From positions 1-27,969 of the forward strand of contig JBDSYA010000050.1 in assembly GCA_039925865.1 (NCBI GenBank): a stretch of DNA of 27,969 bases, written 5' to 3'. Shown in pieces: positions 7,632 through 16,392 of the stretch. Under the pieces are notes generated by a model. The model searched no databases, was not told the origin of the DNA, and saw nothing but the letters and a program-made list of their open reading frames with translations. Origin of the DNA: JBDSYA01 sp039925865. Its GTDB lineage: Bacteria > Bacteroidota > Ignavibacteria > Tepidaquicellales > Tepidaquicellaceae. Position 1 is the stretch's first letter; the number at the start of each line of letters is the position of its first letter. A program made the translations under genes and the position numbers.

Positions 7632-8906
7632 ATGCGATTAATTTTTTTAGGACACTGCAGTTATTTTACGATCGCACATTTTGCAAAAGCTATAAAACAA
7701 AACCTTGAAAATGTTTCGATAACCGTAGCTGATCCTGTAAAGCCGGGAGGCGGGGAACTTACCGATGAAGAGAAACAGGTCTTCGATGAAATCATAAAAT
7801 TGCCATCCAAAAGAAATATTAAATTAGCTAACAAAGATAAAGCTGCATCATTAAAAGAAATTATAAAGAATAAAAACAAAATAAATTTTTTAATAAGATC
7901 TATTTTTTTATTAAGGTGGAATTCAGTTAAGAATTATATCAATGGCAACGCCGAAAATATAATTTATGAAAATCTGCTCATCGATCAGCTGAAAAATTAT
8001 GATGTATTTCATTTTCACTATTTAGCGCCTGAATTTTTAACGCCTTTAAAATTTATAAAAAAAGATAAGAAAGTATTGTTAACATTCTGGGGATCTGATT
8101 TATATCAAATAACCGGATCTGAAAATTATAATATTCAACTGGAAGCAATTGAAAGGGCAGATCTTGTTACAATTAACAGTGTGGAAATGAAAGAAACCTT
8201 TCTTTCAAAATTTGGAAGGATGTTTCAATCAAAAGTCAGGTTTGCAGATTTTGGTTTAAATAAAAAGAAGTTATGCCAATTGTCTGAAAAAAATAATCAG
8301 AATACAATGTCTGATTTCAGGAAAAAAAATAATATACCCGAAGATAAGATAATATTAATAATAGGATACAGCGGCTCATCAAAACAAAGACATGTAGAAA
8401 TTCTGAAAATAATAAAAGGATTAAGTGAAGAAATATTGAATAAAATATTTGTGATCATTCCAATGACATATGGATTACAATTTGAGGACAAAAATTATCT
8501 GCAAAAAGTAATTGAAGAATGCAGTATGGCAGGATTTAAAAGTAAGATAATTACGGATTTCATGTCCGAGGAACAATTAATTGAATTTACAATTTCCGGA
8601 CAGATAAAACTGAACTTAAGGGATACTGATGCAATGAACGCTGCAATGCTGGAATCTCTATTCACCGGCTGCATCGTAGTAAACGGTGCATGGCTTCCTT
8701 ACGGAAAGCTAAGAAGACTTGGAATTCATTATGAAGAAATAGATACTTTGAATGATCTAAAAAGTCTTATCCCTTGTCTTGTTGAAAATTTTGAACAAGA
8801 AAAACTTAAAACTAAAAACAATCAAACACTTGTAAATAAAAATTTTTCTTATGCATATACAATACATGATTGGATAAAAATTTATAAAGAACTTACAATT
8901 AACTGA
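7632..8906 (+). CDS. GT-B glycosyltransferase, weakly WecF-like
   Basis: A 424-residue protein with a two-lobed GT-B layout. The N-terminal half has FHFHYLAPE (126-134) and FWGSDLY (152-158), a motif common in GT4 acceptor lobes. The C-terminal half begins with IIGYSGSSKQRHVEI (243-257), then VIIPMTYG and ESLFTGCIVVNGAWLPYG (341-358). The SSKQRHVEI...VIIPMTYG pattern resembles WecF (GT56), the Fuc4NAc transferase of enterobacterial common antigen, which uses a 4-amino-6-deoxy sugar; the resemblance is from memory and partial. The classic GT4 EX7E motif is not clear. It starts at ATG 7632, 36 bases after ptmE, and no better in-frame start lies upstream. Cytoplasmic or membrane-associated; no transmembrane segment. 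Confidence 0.72.
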   Translation: MRLIFLGHCSYFTIAHFAKAIKQNLENVSITVADPVKPGGGELTDEEKQVFDEIIKLPSKRNIKLANKDKAASLKEIIKNKNKINFLIRSIFLLRWNSVKNYINGNAENIIYENLLIDQLKNYDVFHFHYLAPEFLTPLKFIKKDKKVLLTFWGSDLYQITGSENYNIQLEAIERADLVTINSVEMKETFLSKFGRMFQSKVRFADFGLNKKKLCQLSEKNNQNTMSDFRKKNNIPEDKIILIIGYSGSSKQRHVEILKIIKGLSEEILNKIFVIIPMTYGLQFEDKNYLQKVIEECSMAGFKSKIITDFMSEEQLIEFTISGQIKLNLRDTDAMNAAMLESLFTGCIVVNGAWLPYGKLRRLGIHYEEIDTLNDLKSLIPCLVENFEQEKLKTKNNQTLVNKNFSYAYTIHDWIKIYKELTIN

Positions 8907-8918
8907 ACAAACCTGAAG

Positions 8919-10064
8919 ATGGCATTGCGGCTTCTTAAATTTGATACGATAAACCCGGAGCAATATTTAAATGAAAGGGTAAAGGAAAATCTACCTTCAA
9001 TAAAAAGCATGAGCAGGAAAGAATTTCTTGAATGGATAATTTCATTGAGAGGAAATTTTTCGGATTTTTATACTCACAATTTACAAAAACTCGGATGGGA
9101 AGCAGAAGAATTTTTTGTTACGAGTTATTACATAGATAAAGTTGCCGATGAATTATACGGTAAGAGCAAGAAGATTAAAAAGATAAAAAACAAACTGAAA
9201 GATAAAGTAAGGCCGGTCAGGAAGAGGTGGATACTAAATGTTATTGCCGGATATATAGAAAAGTACAAACCGGATGTTATATTGGTAAGGGAAGTGATTG
9301 GACTTCCGAGTGATTTCTGGAAAGGTTATTCAAATAAAATTCTTCTTGTCAGCAGGATCGCAGCGCCCATACCACGGCTTTGGTCTCCGGCAGACTGGGA
9401 TCTTATATTAACTTCGACTACGGCTTATAAAACTTTTTTCGAACTGAACGGAATAGATTCATTTATAAATCACAATGGTTTTGATGAAAGAATTTTAAAA
9501 GAAGTTAAAAACGGAACTAAAAAACATGAACTTACTTTTGTAGGCGGACTAGGTGACAGATACTGGGCGGAGAGGACTAAGTGTGTAGAATACTTTGCAG
9601 GTAAAGTCGATTTTAAATGGTGGGGCTACAACGGTAACAAGTATCCTGAAGACCACCCAATCAATAAAAGCTGGCAGGGTTTAACATCAGGACTTGAAAT
9701 GCTTCAGATTTACAGCCAGTCTAAAATAGTATTTAATGATTACGGAAAAGTTGCCGACGGTATGGCAGTAAACCAAAGGATGTTTGAGGTATTGGGACTG
9801 GGATCATTCCTGCTCACAAGGGACGCAGAGAATCTGAACAAAGAATATCCAAAAAATATTTTTATAACATACAAAGATAACAAAGACTGTCTCGATAAGA
9901 TCAATTATTATCTTAAGAATGAAAAAGAAAGAGAAGAAATTGCTGAAGCCGGTCAGAAATATTTACTTAATAATTTTACATATGTAAAACTTATGAATGA
10001 GCTCGATACGGTACTTCGCAAAAGTTTCCAAAAAAAGTTTTTAAACAAATCAAATAATCTTTAG
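8919..10064 (+). CDS. CgeB-like glycosyltransferase (Glyco_trans_1_2 family)
   Basis: A 381-residue GT-B type protein. Its N-terminus (residues 1-70) has the NFSDFYTHNLQKLGWEAEE pattern of the CgeB/DUF3880 group. The C-terminal part has the NQRMFEVLGLGSFLL segment (285-299), followed by an acidic stretch, ITYKDNKDCLDKI and a final NNFTY before the last helix, which is the usual end of PF13524 proteins. The motif around 285-299 replaces the EX7E motif of classical GT4 enzymes. The acceptor and donor are unknown. It starts 12 bases after the previous stop at ATG 8919. It is the last gene before the largest gap in the window (123 bases), where I see no promoter, hairpin or small ORF that I can support. 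Confidence 0.78.
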   Translation: MALRLLKFDTINPEQYLNERVKENLPSIKSMSRKEFLEWIISLRGNFSDFYTHNLQKLGWEAEEFFVTSYYIDKVADELYGKSKKIKKIKNKLKDKVRPVRKRWILNVIAGYIEKYKPDVILVREVIGLPSDFWKGYSNKILLVSRIAAPIPRLWSPADWDLILTSTTAYKTFFELNGIDSFINHNGFDERILKEVKNGTKKHELTFVGGLGDRYWAERTKCVEYFAGKVDFKWWGYNGNKYPEDHPINKSWQGLTSGLEMLQIYSQSKIVFNDYGKVADGMAVNQRMFEVLGLGSFLLTRDAENLNKEYPKNIFITYKDNKDCLDKINYYLKNEKEREEIAEAGQKYLLNNFTYVKLMNELDTVLRKSFQKKFLNKSNNL

Positions 10065-10187
10065 ATTAATCGGAATATATTTCTAACAGATTTCGATTTT
10101 CTCATCAGGCAAATCCATCATCCTGCGCAAAACCGGGATAGAAAATTCTTACATCTTTCATAATCAGAGAATAAATTAATTTAAAAA

Positions 10188-10622
10188 ATGGTTGATTATA
10201 TTAAATGCAACGATAAACTGCTGGCTATCATCATACCTTCAGATTTTAATAAACCCGGAATTCACTTTTTTACAACAAGCGATCTGTCACAACAGCTGGC
10301 ATATATGCATCATCCTACGGGTAAGGTTATAGAACCGCATGTTCACAATCCTGTGCCGAGAGAAGTTCAGTTTACACAAGAAGTTTTATTTCTTAAAAAG
10401 GGAATTTTAAGAGTGGACTTTTATGATGATGAACAAAAATATCTTGAAAGCAGAATCTTAAAAGCCGGCGACGTCATACTTCTTTCAACGGGCGGTCACG
10501 GATTTGAGGTAATTGAAGAAATTGAAATGATTGAGGTTAAACAGGGTCCTTATGCAGGAGAAAGTGATAAGACAAGATTTAGCGGTATTAATAAAGAAGA
10601 AGTCAAAATTATTTTAGATTGA
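10188..10622 (+). CDS. Cupin-fold protein of sugar-nucleotide module B
   Basis: A 144-residue single-domain cupin. The first cupin motif gives EPHVHN with His51 and His53 plus Glu65 (FTQEVLFL); the second gives GGHGFEV with His104, a complete metal-binding set. PREVQFTQEVLFLKKG, LKAGDVILLSTGGHGFE and EVKQGPYAGESDKTRF are conserved in a small cupin family often found next to DegT aminotransferases in polysaccharide loci. I know of no proven reaction. It lacks the RGxHAHK motif of FdtA-type ketoisomerases, so that role is not supported. It could be an epimerase, an isomerase or a dioxygenase-like enzyme on the keto sugar. ATG 10188 follows a 123-base gap; the end is fused to the next gene as TTGA. 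Confidence 0.82.
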   Translation: MVDYIKCNDKLLAIIIPSDFNKPGIHFFTTSDLSQQLAYMHHPTGKVIEPHVHNPVPREVQFTQEVLFLKKGILRVDFYDDEQKYLESRILKAGDVILLSTGGHGFEVIEEIEMIEVKQGPYAGESDKTRFSGINKEEVKIILD

Positions 10623-11752
10623 AAGATTTTATACCTGTAAACGAACCGCTATTGAATGGGAATGAAAAAATTTATCTTGCCGAATGCATAGACACGGGGT
10701 GGATATCATCAGAGGGACCGTTTGTTAAAAAACTCGAAGAAAGATTTTCTGAGAGAGTTAACAGGAAATTTGGAATTGCAGTCTGTAACGGAACCGCTGC
10801 TCTTGAAGCTGCAGTCATAGCTTGTGGTATAGAAAAAGGTGATGAAGTTATAATGCCTTCATTTACAATTATCTCATGTGCATCTGCGATCATAAGAGCA
10901 GGTGGAATCCCTGTCCTCGTAGACTCTGATCCGCTGAGCTGGAATATGAATGTATTTCAGATCAAAAAAAAACTTACAAAAAATACAAAAGCTATAATGG
11001 TGGTACATATTTATGGATTGCCTGTTGACATGGATCCGATCCTGGCTGTTGCAAAGGAAAATAATTTAAAAATAATTGAAGATGCAGCTGAAGTGATAGG
11101 TCAGGAATATAATGGAAAGCCCTGCGGTAGTTTTGGAGATGTAAGCACTTTTAGCTTTTACCCTAACAAGCACATCACTACTGGTGAAGGCGGGATGATA
11201 GTAACAGATGATGAAGTAATTGCAGAACGATGCAGGTCTTTGAGAAATTTATGTTTCCGGCAGGAAAAAAGATTTGTTCATTATGAACTAGGATTTAATT
11301 TCCGAATGACCAATCTACAGGCCGCACTGGGAGTGGCACAATTTGAAAGGCTCGAGGAATTTATTATAAAAAAAAGAAATATCGGCAGATTGTACAATGA
11401 GTTATTTAAAGACAATCCTTACGTTCATTTGCCGCTGGAAAAAACAGAATATGCGGAAAATATTTACTGGGTTTATGGAATATTATTAAAGGACAATATA
11501 AATTTTGAAGCTGAAGAAGTCATGAATAAGTTAGGAATAAAAAATATAGGTACACGTCCATTCTTTTATCCTATGCATCAGCAGCCGGTTTTTAAAAATA
11601 TGAATCTTTTTAAAAATGAAAATTATCCTGTTGCGGAAAAATTATCAAGCCGCGGATTTTACATACCCAGCGGACTGGCATTAACAGAGGAACAGATAAA
11701 AAAAACAGCTGAAACTGTATTATCGATTTTTAAAAATTCAAAAACACAATAA
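10619..11752 (+). CDS. PerA-like DegT aminotransferase (GDP-perosamine synthase type, module B)
   Basis: A 377-residue PLP enzyme. Lys184 in FYPNKHITTGEGG forms the internal aldimine, and IEDAAEVIG gives Asp155. The stretch RSLRNLCFRQEKRFVHYELG followed by FRMTNLQAALGVAQFERLEE is very close to what I remember of GDP-perosamine synthases (Per/RfbE), which aminate GDP-4-keto-6-deoxy-D-mannose at C4. The GDP-mannose 4,6-dehydratase (Gmd) that would supply this substrate is not in the window. The TTG start overlaps the cupin stop. With the formyltransferase downstream, the simplest product is an N-formylated 4-amino-4,6-dideoxyhexose such as N-formylperosamine; the intervening oxidoreductase makes a different product possible. 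Enzymes on UDP or dTDP sugars can share these motifs. Confidence 0.88.
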   Translation: MKDFIPVNEPLLNGNEKIYLAECIDTGWISSEGPFVKKLEERFSERVNRKFGIAVCNGTAALEAAVIACGIEKGDEVIMPSFTIISCASAIIRAGGIPVLVDSDPLSWNMNVFQIKKKLTKNTKAIMVVHIYGLPVDMDPILAVAKENNLKIIEDAAEVIGQEYNGKPCGSFGDVSTFSFYPNKHITTGEGGMIVTDDEVIAERCRSLRNLCFRQEKRFVHYELGFNFRMTNLQAALGVAQFERLEEFIIKKRNIGRLYNELFKDNPYVHLPLEKTEYAENIYWVYGILLKDNINFEAEEVMNKLGIKNIGTRPFFYPMHQQPVFKNMNLFKNENYPVAEKLSSRGFYIPSGLALTEEQIKKTAETVLSIFKNSKTQ

Positions 11753-11759
11753 AAAATAA

Positions 11760-12764
11760 ATGAACATTGGTATAATAGGATTGGGTTATTGGGGAACTAA
11801 CCTCGTAAGAAATTTTGCAAATCTTAATGGAGTGAAACTTAAAACAGTTGTCGATGCGAGGGCGGAGAGGGAGTCTGTTTTGACAAAACTTTGTCCATCT
11901 GCAAAATTTGCAACCTCTGCTGATGACATAATTAATGACCCGGAAATTGATGCTGTTGTAATTGCGACGCCGGTTTTCACGCACTACCTGATTGCACTTA
12001 AATCACTTCAACAAAATAAACATGTGCTGATAGAGAAACCAATGACATCAAATACAGAAGAAGCACTCGAACTGATTGAACTCGCCAATAAGATGGGAAA
12101 AATTTTAATGGTTGATCACACATTTCTTTATACCGGCGCTGTTCAGAAAATAAAATCATTAATTGAAACGGGCGATATTGGTAATGTGAAATATTTTGAT
12201 TCCACACGGATAAACCTCGGACTGTTTCAGCCGGACATCAATGTATTATGGGATCTTGCGCCGCACGATATCTCAATTTTAAATTATGTAGTGAACGAAA
12301 GACCTTACAGTGTGCACGCGACGGGTGTATCCCATACAAACAACGGTATTGAGAATATTGCCTACATCAGCGTAAATTATAATTCAGGCTTCATTGCACA
12401 TTTCAGCTGTTCCTGGACATCTCCCGTCAAGATCAGAATGATGCTGATTGGCGGCGATAAGAAAATGATAGTCTTTAATGATATTGAGCCTACAGAGAAA
12501 ATTAAAGTTTACGATACAGGCTATGATCATAAAACTGATGAAGACAAGAAAAGGATTTTAGTTGATTACCGTACCGGAGATATTTATACACCGAAGCTTG
12601 ATACTAAAGAGGCGCTTACCGGAATGGCTATGGATTTTATTTCTGCAATAAGCAAAGGCACTATTCCATTATCAGATCATATTTCAGGTCTTGAAGTTAT
12701 AAAGATATTGGAAGCATCTCAGGTTTCCATCAAAAGTAACGGCAAAGAAGTTTTAGTTTATTAG
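11760..12764 (+). CDS. Gfo/Idh/MocA-family oxidoreductase
   Basis: A 334-residue NAD(P)-dependent dehydrogenase. It has the N-terminal Rossmann GLGYWG (7-12), the family EKP motif (92-94) whose lysine is catalytic, and WDLAPHD (164-170) supplying the conserved His169. Relatives in polysaccharide loci include the WlbA-type 3-dehydrogenases of UDP-amino-uronates and 3-ketoreductases such as KijD10. The block RINLGLFQ...NVLWDLAPHDISIL belongs to a frequent subgroup of unknown substrate. The ATG at 11760 follows the aminotransferase stop by seven bases. Between an aminotransferase and a formyltransferase, it most likely oxidises or reduces a ring carbon of the same sugar nucleotide, but which carbon cannot be told. 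Confidence 0.87.
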   Translation: MNIGIIGLGYWGTNLVRNFANLNGVKLKTVVDARAERESVLTKLCPSAKFATSADDIINDPEIDAVVIATPVFTHYLIALKSLQQNKHVLIEKPMTSNTEEALELIELANKMGKILMVDHTFLYTGAVQKIKSLIETGDIGNVKYFDSTRINLGLFQPDINVLWDLAPHDISILNYVVNERPYSVHATGVSHTNNGIENIAYISVNYNSGFIAHFSCSWTSPVKIRMMLIGGDKKMIVFNDIEPTEKIKVYDTGYDHKTDEDKKRILVDYRTGDIYTPKLDTKEALTGMAMDFISAISKGTIPLSDHISGLEVIKILEASQVSIKSNGKEVLVY

Positions 12765-12785
12765 TACACAAATAAATTTGCATCA

Positions 12786-13718
12786 TTGATAAGATTCTCA
12801 TTTATAGGAGGAACAAAGAGAGGTTATATCTTACTTCAGAAATTAATTGAAAAAAATTTAATTCCTGCCTTTGCAATAATATTGAAAGAAGATGATCATG
12901 AAACTGAAAAATATTCAGAGAAGATCTCCGGCCTGCTGAATGATCATAAAATTCAGAACTCGATTAAAAGAAAGTTAACCGAAGCAGATCATAACCTTAT
13001 CCGCTCATCCGAATTAGATTTCATATTAGTGTACGGCTGGAGAACTATGATCGACCCCGACCTGAATAAATTTTTAAAATATGGCATGATAGCAATACAT
13101 CATTCACTGCTGCCGAAATACCGGGGGTTTGCTCCGGTCCAATGGGCTTTGATAAATGGTGAAACAGAAACGGGGGTTTCGCTATTTCAAATTAATGGTG
13201 GTGAAATTGATTCAGGTAAAATAATCGCACAGGAAAAGATTGCAATTGAATTTTCAGATCACGGACCGCACATAGAGGAAAAAGCCACAAATACCGCTAT
13301 CAAACTTTTTCTAAAATATTTTGAAGACCAAATTACAAATACTGTAATTTACAAACAGCAAAATGAAAACGATGCAACATATACCTGCAAAAGAATTCCC
13401 GAAGACGGTAAAATTAACTGGCATCAAACTTCACTTCAGATTTATAATTTGATAAGGGCACTTTCCTATCCAAATACAGAAGCATATTGTCTTTATAATG
13501 ATGATTATTATTTCATTAACAAAGCAAGAGCAGGAAATAATAATGCAAAGAACTTTGCGGGTAAAATACCCGGGAGAGTATATAAGATTTACGCTGAAGG
13601 CATTGAAGTTATTTGCGGAGAAGGAACTTTGCTTATTGAGCTTTGGAAAAAAAAGGGCGATAATTCATATTATGTACCTTCTGAAAATATAAAATCATTA
13701 AGCATTACTTTAAAATAA
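12786..13718 (+). CDS. Sugar N-formyltransferase (long type, module B)
   Basis: A 310-residue, two-domain formyltransferase like WbkC, VioF and ArnA's N-terminal domain. The catalytic segment reads IAIHHSLLPKYRGFAPVQWAL with His105, and EIDSGKII carries Asp142. The Asn two residues before the His in methionyl-tRNA formyltransferase and ArnA is Ala103 here. A C-terminal domain begins around residue 205 with RIPEDGKINW, the usual start of the FMT C-terminal barrel, so the length fits the family. It presumably formylates the 4-amino group made by the PerA-like enzyme; in Brucella, WbkC does this on GDP-perosamine. The TTG start at 12786 has no visible ribosome-binding site. It is not a housekeeping Fmt: context and the WALINGE segment point to sugars. 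Confidence 0.85.
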   Translation: MIRFSFIGGTKRGYILLQKLIEKNLIPAFAIILKEDDHETEKYSEKISGLLNDHKIQNSIKRKLTEADHNLIRSSELDFILVYGWRTMIDPDLNKFLKYGMIAIHHSLLPKYRGFAPVQWALINGETETGVSLFQINGGEIDSGKIIAQEKIAIEFSDHGPHIEEKATNTAIKLFLKYFEDQITNTVIYKQQNENDATYTCKRIPEDGKINWHQTSLQIYNLIRALSYPNTEAYCLYNDDYYFINKARAGNNNAKNFAGKIPGRVYKIYAEGIEVICGEGTLLIELWKKKGDNSYYVPSENIKSLSITLK

Positions 13719-13793
13719 ATTGACAAAAATAAAATTTAAAGGATTAGAATATGTGTTTATAAATTTGATTGAGAATAATTGTTCATGTAATTT

Positions 13794-14504
13794 TTGAATC
13801 AGAGCTGGTCAGTCATAATATTCTGCTATAATGAAGAAGATACAATTGGTAATGTAATTGAAAAGTCCAATGAATTCCTAACTAAAAATAAAATATCTGA
13901 AAGTGAAATCATTGTTGTTGATGACGGGAGCACGGACGGGTCAGAGAAGATTATCAGATCATGTTTGTTAAAATTTAATAAAATAAATTATATCAGGCTT
14001 CCAAAAAATATGGGTATCGGAAAAGCATTATCAACCGGATATGAAAATTCACGAAATGAAAATGTTGTTGCAATTCCAGGCGACGGGCAATTTGACATTA
14101 ACGAGCTCAAACCATTTATAAATTTTCCTGAAAAATCTTATATATCTTTTTACAGAGGCGGTTTTACAAGATATTCGAATTACAGAAAAATTATATCAAG
14201 GACAAATAAATTCTTTAATAAATTGTTTTTATATCTTGATGCAAAAGATGTTAACTGGGTGAAGGCTTATAAAACCGGGAGTTTGAAACAAATGAATTTA
14301 AAGCTTGAGAGTTCATTGATCGGCAGCGAGATATGCGCAAAACTGAATTTAATGAATTATTCCATTATAGAATCACCGTCCGTGTATCACATAAGAGCAG
14401 GCGGAAAATCAAGAGGGGCTTCAATAAAAACACTTTCCCAGGCCGGAAAAGACCTTATAAAACTTGCAAGCACGGTAAGAAATTTTAAAAAGAAATTAAA
14501 GTGA
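13794..14504 (+). CDS. GT2 family glycosyltransferase (DPM1/undecaprenyl-type)
   Basis: A 236-residue GT-A fold enzyme. VVDDGSTDGS (41-50) binds the nucleotide, and GDGQFD (96-101) takes the place of the DXD-type metal site. The layout resembles dolichol-/undecaprenyl-phosphate sugar transferases, but there is no transmembrane tail; the C-terminus is a basic helix (VRNFKKKLK). The HIRAGGKSRGAS segment near residues 198-209 is the usual acceptor-side motif of this subgroup. The start is TTG 13794; an in-frame ATG at 13785 is followed at once by TAA and is excluded. It ends in GTGA, shared with the next gene. The 75-base gap upstream contains TAAATTTG (13760-13767) but no clear partner element. 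Confidence 0.84.
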   Translation: MNQSWSVIIFCYNEEDTIGNVIEKSNEFLTKNKISESEIIVVDDGSTDGSEKIIRSCLLKFNKINYIRLPKNMGIGKALSTGYENSRNENVVAIPGDGQFDINELKPFINFPEKSYISFYRGGFTRYSNYRKIISRTNKFFNKLFLYLDAKDVNWVKAYKTGSLKQMNLKLESSLIGSEICAKLNLMNYSIIESPSVYHIRAGGKSRGASIKTLSQAGKDLIKLASTVRNFKKKLK

Positions 14505-15196
14505 ACCGCTCATTCACAAATAAAATAAGATTTTTTATGGATGAGTGTTTACCGCCACTGATCAGGGACAATAAATTTTTTATTTACCCTCTTTTTTATT
14601 ATTGGTATAAAAACAAGAATGTAGATTTTTACATGAATTTTAAGTCGCTCGCATTTGATCTTACGGAGTTGGAATTTGCGGAAGCTTATCGAAACCTTGA
14701 CTGTCGGGCAAATGACCGTGAAACTGATCTTAATCCCGCCTGTGTCAATTATATGCTGGAAAATCTTGAACCAAATTGTAAAACCATACTGGACGTAGGC
14801 TGCGGGCGGGGTTACTGGCTGAATAAAGTTGCGCTAAGTACTGATCTTTTACTAACAGGCTGTGATCTTTACGATAATGTTGAGTTGAAAAGAGGCAATT
14901 ATATTAAAGGGAACGTGGAGAATTTACCATTTGAAGATAATTCTTTTGATATAGTTACATGTCATCACACAATTGAGCATGTACTGAATCTTAACAAAGC
15001 CATAAGCGAGCTTAAAAGAGTTGCAAAGAAACAATTAATTATCGTTACACCCTGCCAAAGATATTTTAATTATACACTTGACCTGCATTTGAACTTTTTT
15101 CCTATTGAATCATATCTAACATCAATACTGAAAATGAAGAAGTTCATCTGTAAAAAAAAAGACGGCGACTGGGTTTATATAGGAGAGAAAAATTAA
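14501..15196 (+). CDS. Class I SAM-dependent methyltransferase
   Basis: A 231-residue protein. Motif I is ILDVGCGRGYW (96-106), the acidic loop after strand 2 is GCDLYDN, and motif IV/post-IV is FDIVTCHHTIEHV, typical of Methyltransf_11 enzymes. The first ~90 residues are a helical, aromatic-rich extension (FFIYPLFYYWY) that may sit against the membrane or the lipid-linked acceptor. The substrate is unknown; O-methylation of a sugar in the repeat unit, or chain-end methylation linked to the Wzt exporter, are both possible. GTG 14501 overlaps the GT2 stop (GTGA), so the pair is coupled. The C-terminus abuts the next ATG directly. Confidence 0.82.
   Translation: MNRSFTNKIRFFMDECLPPLIRDNKFFIYPLFYYWYKNKNVDFYMNFKSLAFDLTELEFAEAYRNLDCRANDRETDLNPACVNYMLENLEPNCKTILDVGCGRGYWLNKVALSTDLLLTGCDLYDNVELKRGNYIKGNVENLPFEDNSFDIVTCHHTIEHVLNLNKAISELKRVAKKQLIIVTPCQRYFNYTLDLHLNFFPIESYLTSILKMKKFICKKKDGDWVYIGEKN
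15181..15185 (+). promoter_or_regulatory. Shine-Dalgarno-like AGGAG for the aminotransferase at 15197
   Basis: AGGAG lies 11 bases before the ATG at 15197, inside the last codons of the methyltransferase gene. The spacing is a little long. It stands out because most starts in this window have no purine-rich site at a usable distance and many are stop-start overlaps. Confidence 0.35.
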
Positions 15197-16342
15197 ATGA
15201 TACCAATTGCAAAACCATATTTAACAAAAGATGAAGCGCAGAGCGCATACGATGTAGTGTTATCCGGGTGGGTGACACAGGGACCTAAGGTCGAAGAGTT
15301 TGAGAAAAAATTTTGTGAATATACGGGCGCAGAATATTCTGTAGCAACATCAAACGGAACAACAGCACTTCATCTTGCTTTAATAGTTGCAGGAATAAAA
15401 CAAGGAGATGAAGTGATATGTCCGTCAATGAGTTATATCGCAACTGCAAATTGCATAAGATATATTTCAGCAAAGCCTGTGTTTGCTGACGTTAAACCTG
15501 TGACCTATAATATTGATATCAAGGATGCAGAAAGGAAAATTACTGAAAAAACAAAAGCCATAATGATCGTACACCAGATCGGAATGCCTGCTGAGATCGA
15601 TGAATTTAAAAAACTATGTGATAAATATAATTTAAAATTAATTGAAGATGCAGCTTGCGCGACCGGATCTGCATACAAGGGAAAAAAAATAGGAACTCAT
15701 TCCGAATTAGTCTGCTTTTCCTTTCATCCAAGAAAAGTAATTACTACCGGTGAAGGCGGGATGATCACAACTAATAATAAAGCTCATTATGATAGACTTA
15801 AACTTCTGAGACAGCATGCAATTTCATTCAGCAGTTCGCAAAGGCATTTATCGGATAAAATTAGTTTTGAAGAACACATTGAAACAGGATATAATTACCG
15901 TATGACTGATATACAGGCTTCGATTGGAATTAAGCAATTGGAAAAATTAGACTGGATCATAGAAGAAAGAAGAAAAATAGCTTTAAGATATCTGAACGAG
16001 TTAAAGGATATAAAAGAAATAAGTTTACCAACTGAAGAGAAGGATTTTTTTTCAAATTATCAGTCATTTTGTATTTATATAAATAAAAGTTCACCGATTT
16101 CGAGAAATGAGTTAATGCAAAAGCTGCTTGAAGCAGGAATATCAACGCGCCGCGGAGTGATGACATCACACAGAGAAAAAGCATATTCCGAAAATTACAG
16201 CAATACAGTACTACCTGTTTCGGAAGATATTTCCGATAACTCAATTATAATTCCACTGTATGTCCCTATGAATGAGGAAGACGTTTCCAGGGTTATTGAA
16301 AATTTAAGGAAATATTTAAAATACGGAATTGTGAAAGAGTGA
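15197..16342 (+). CDS. DegT/DnrJ/EryC1/StrS sugar aminotransferase (module C)
   Basis: A 381-residue PLP enzyme. Lys180 in SFHPRKVITTGEGG is the aldimine lysine; IEDAACATG gives Asp151; SNGTTALHLAL is the PLP phosphate loop. The HPRK version of the lysine motif and the RQHA segment place it in a subgroup different from the other two aminotransferases here (SNKN and PNKH types), so each probably has its own sugar. It is followed by a DesVI/TylM1-like methyltransferase, which suggests an amino sugar that becomes N-methylated. No dehydratase or ketoisomerase for it is present. ATG 15197 directly follows the previous stop and has the best ribosome-binding site in the window. Confidence 0.87.
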   Translation: MIPIAKPYLTKDEAQSAYDVVLSGWVTQGPKVEEFEKKFCEYTGAEYSVATSNGTTALHLALIVAGIKQGDEVICPSMSYIATANCIRYISAKPVFADVKPVTYNIDIKDAERKITEKTKAIMIVHQIGMPAEIDEFKKLCDKYNLKLIEDAACATGSAYKGKKIGTHSELVCFSFHPRKVITTGEGGMITTNNKAHYDRLKLLRQHAISFSSSQRHLSDKISFEEHIETGYNYRMTDIQASIGIKQLEKLDWIIEERRKIALRYLNELKDIKEISLPTEEKDFFSNYQSFCIYINKSSPISRNELMQKLLEAGISTRRGVMTSHREKAYSENYSNTVLPVSEDISDNSIIIPLYVPMNEEDVSRVIENLRKYLKYGIVKE

Positions 16343-16392
16343 AAGGATTTATTTTAAAATCGAAAGTTAACCTCTCAGAATAAAAGTAAGAT

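Noticed and set aside
10065..10187. The largest intergenic gap as a terminator plus promoter region
   Set aside because: I found no stem-loop with a T tract and no clear promoter pair; it may still separate two transcripts, but the sequence alone does not support a call.
13760..13767. TAAATTTG as a Bacteroidota -7 promoter element
   Set aside because: No TTTG-type -33 element lies at the right distance upstream, and such 8-mers are common by chance in DNA this AT-rich.
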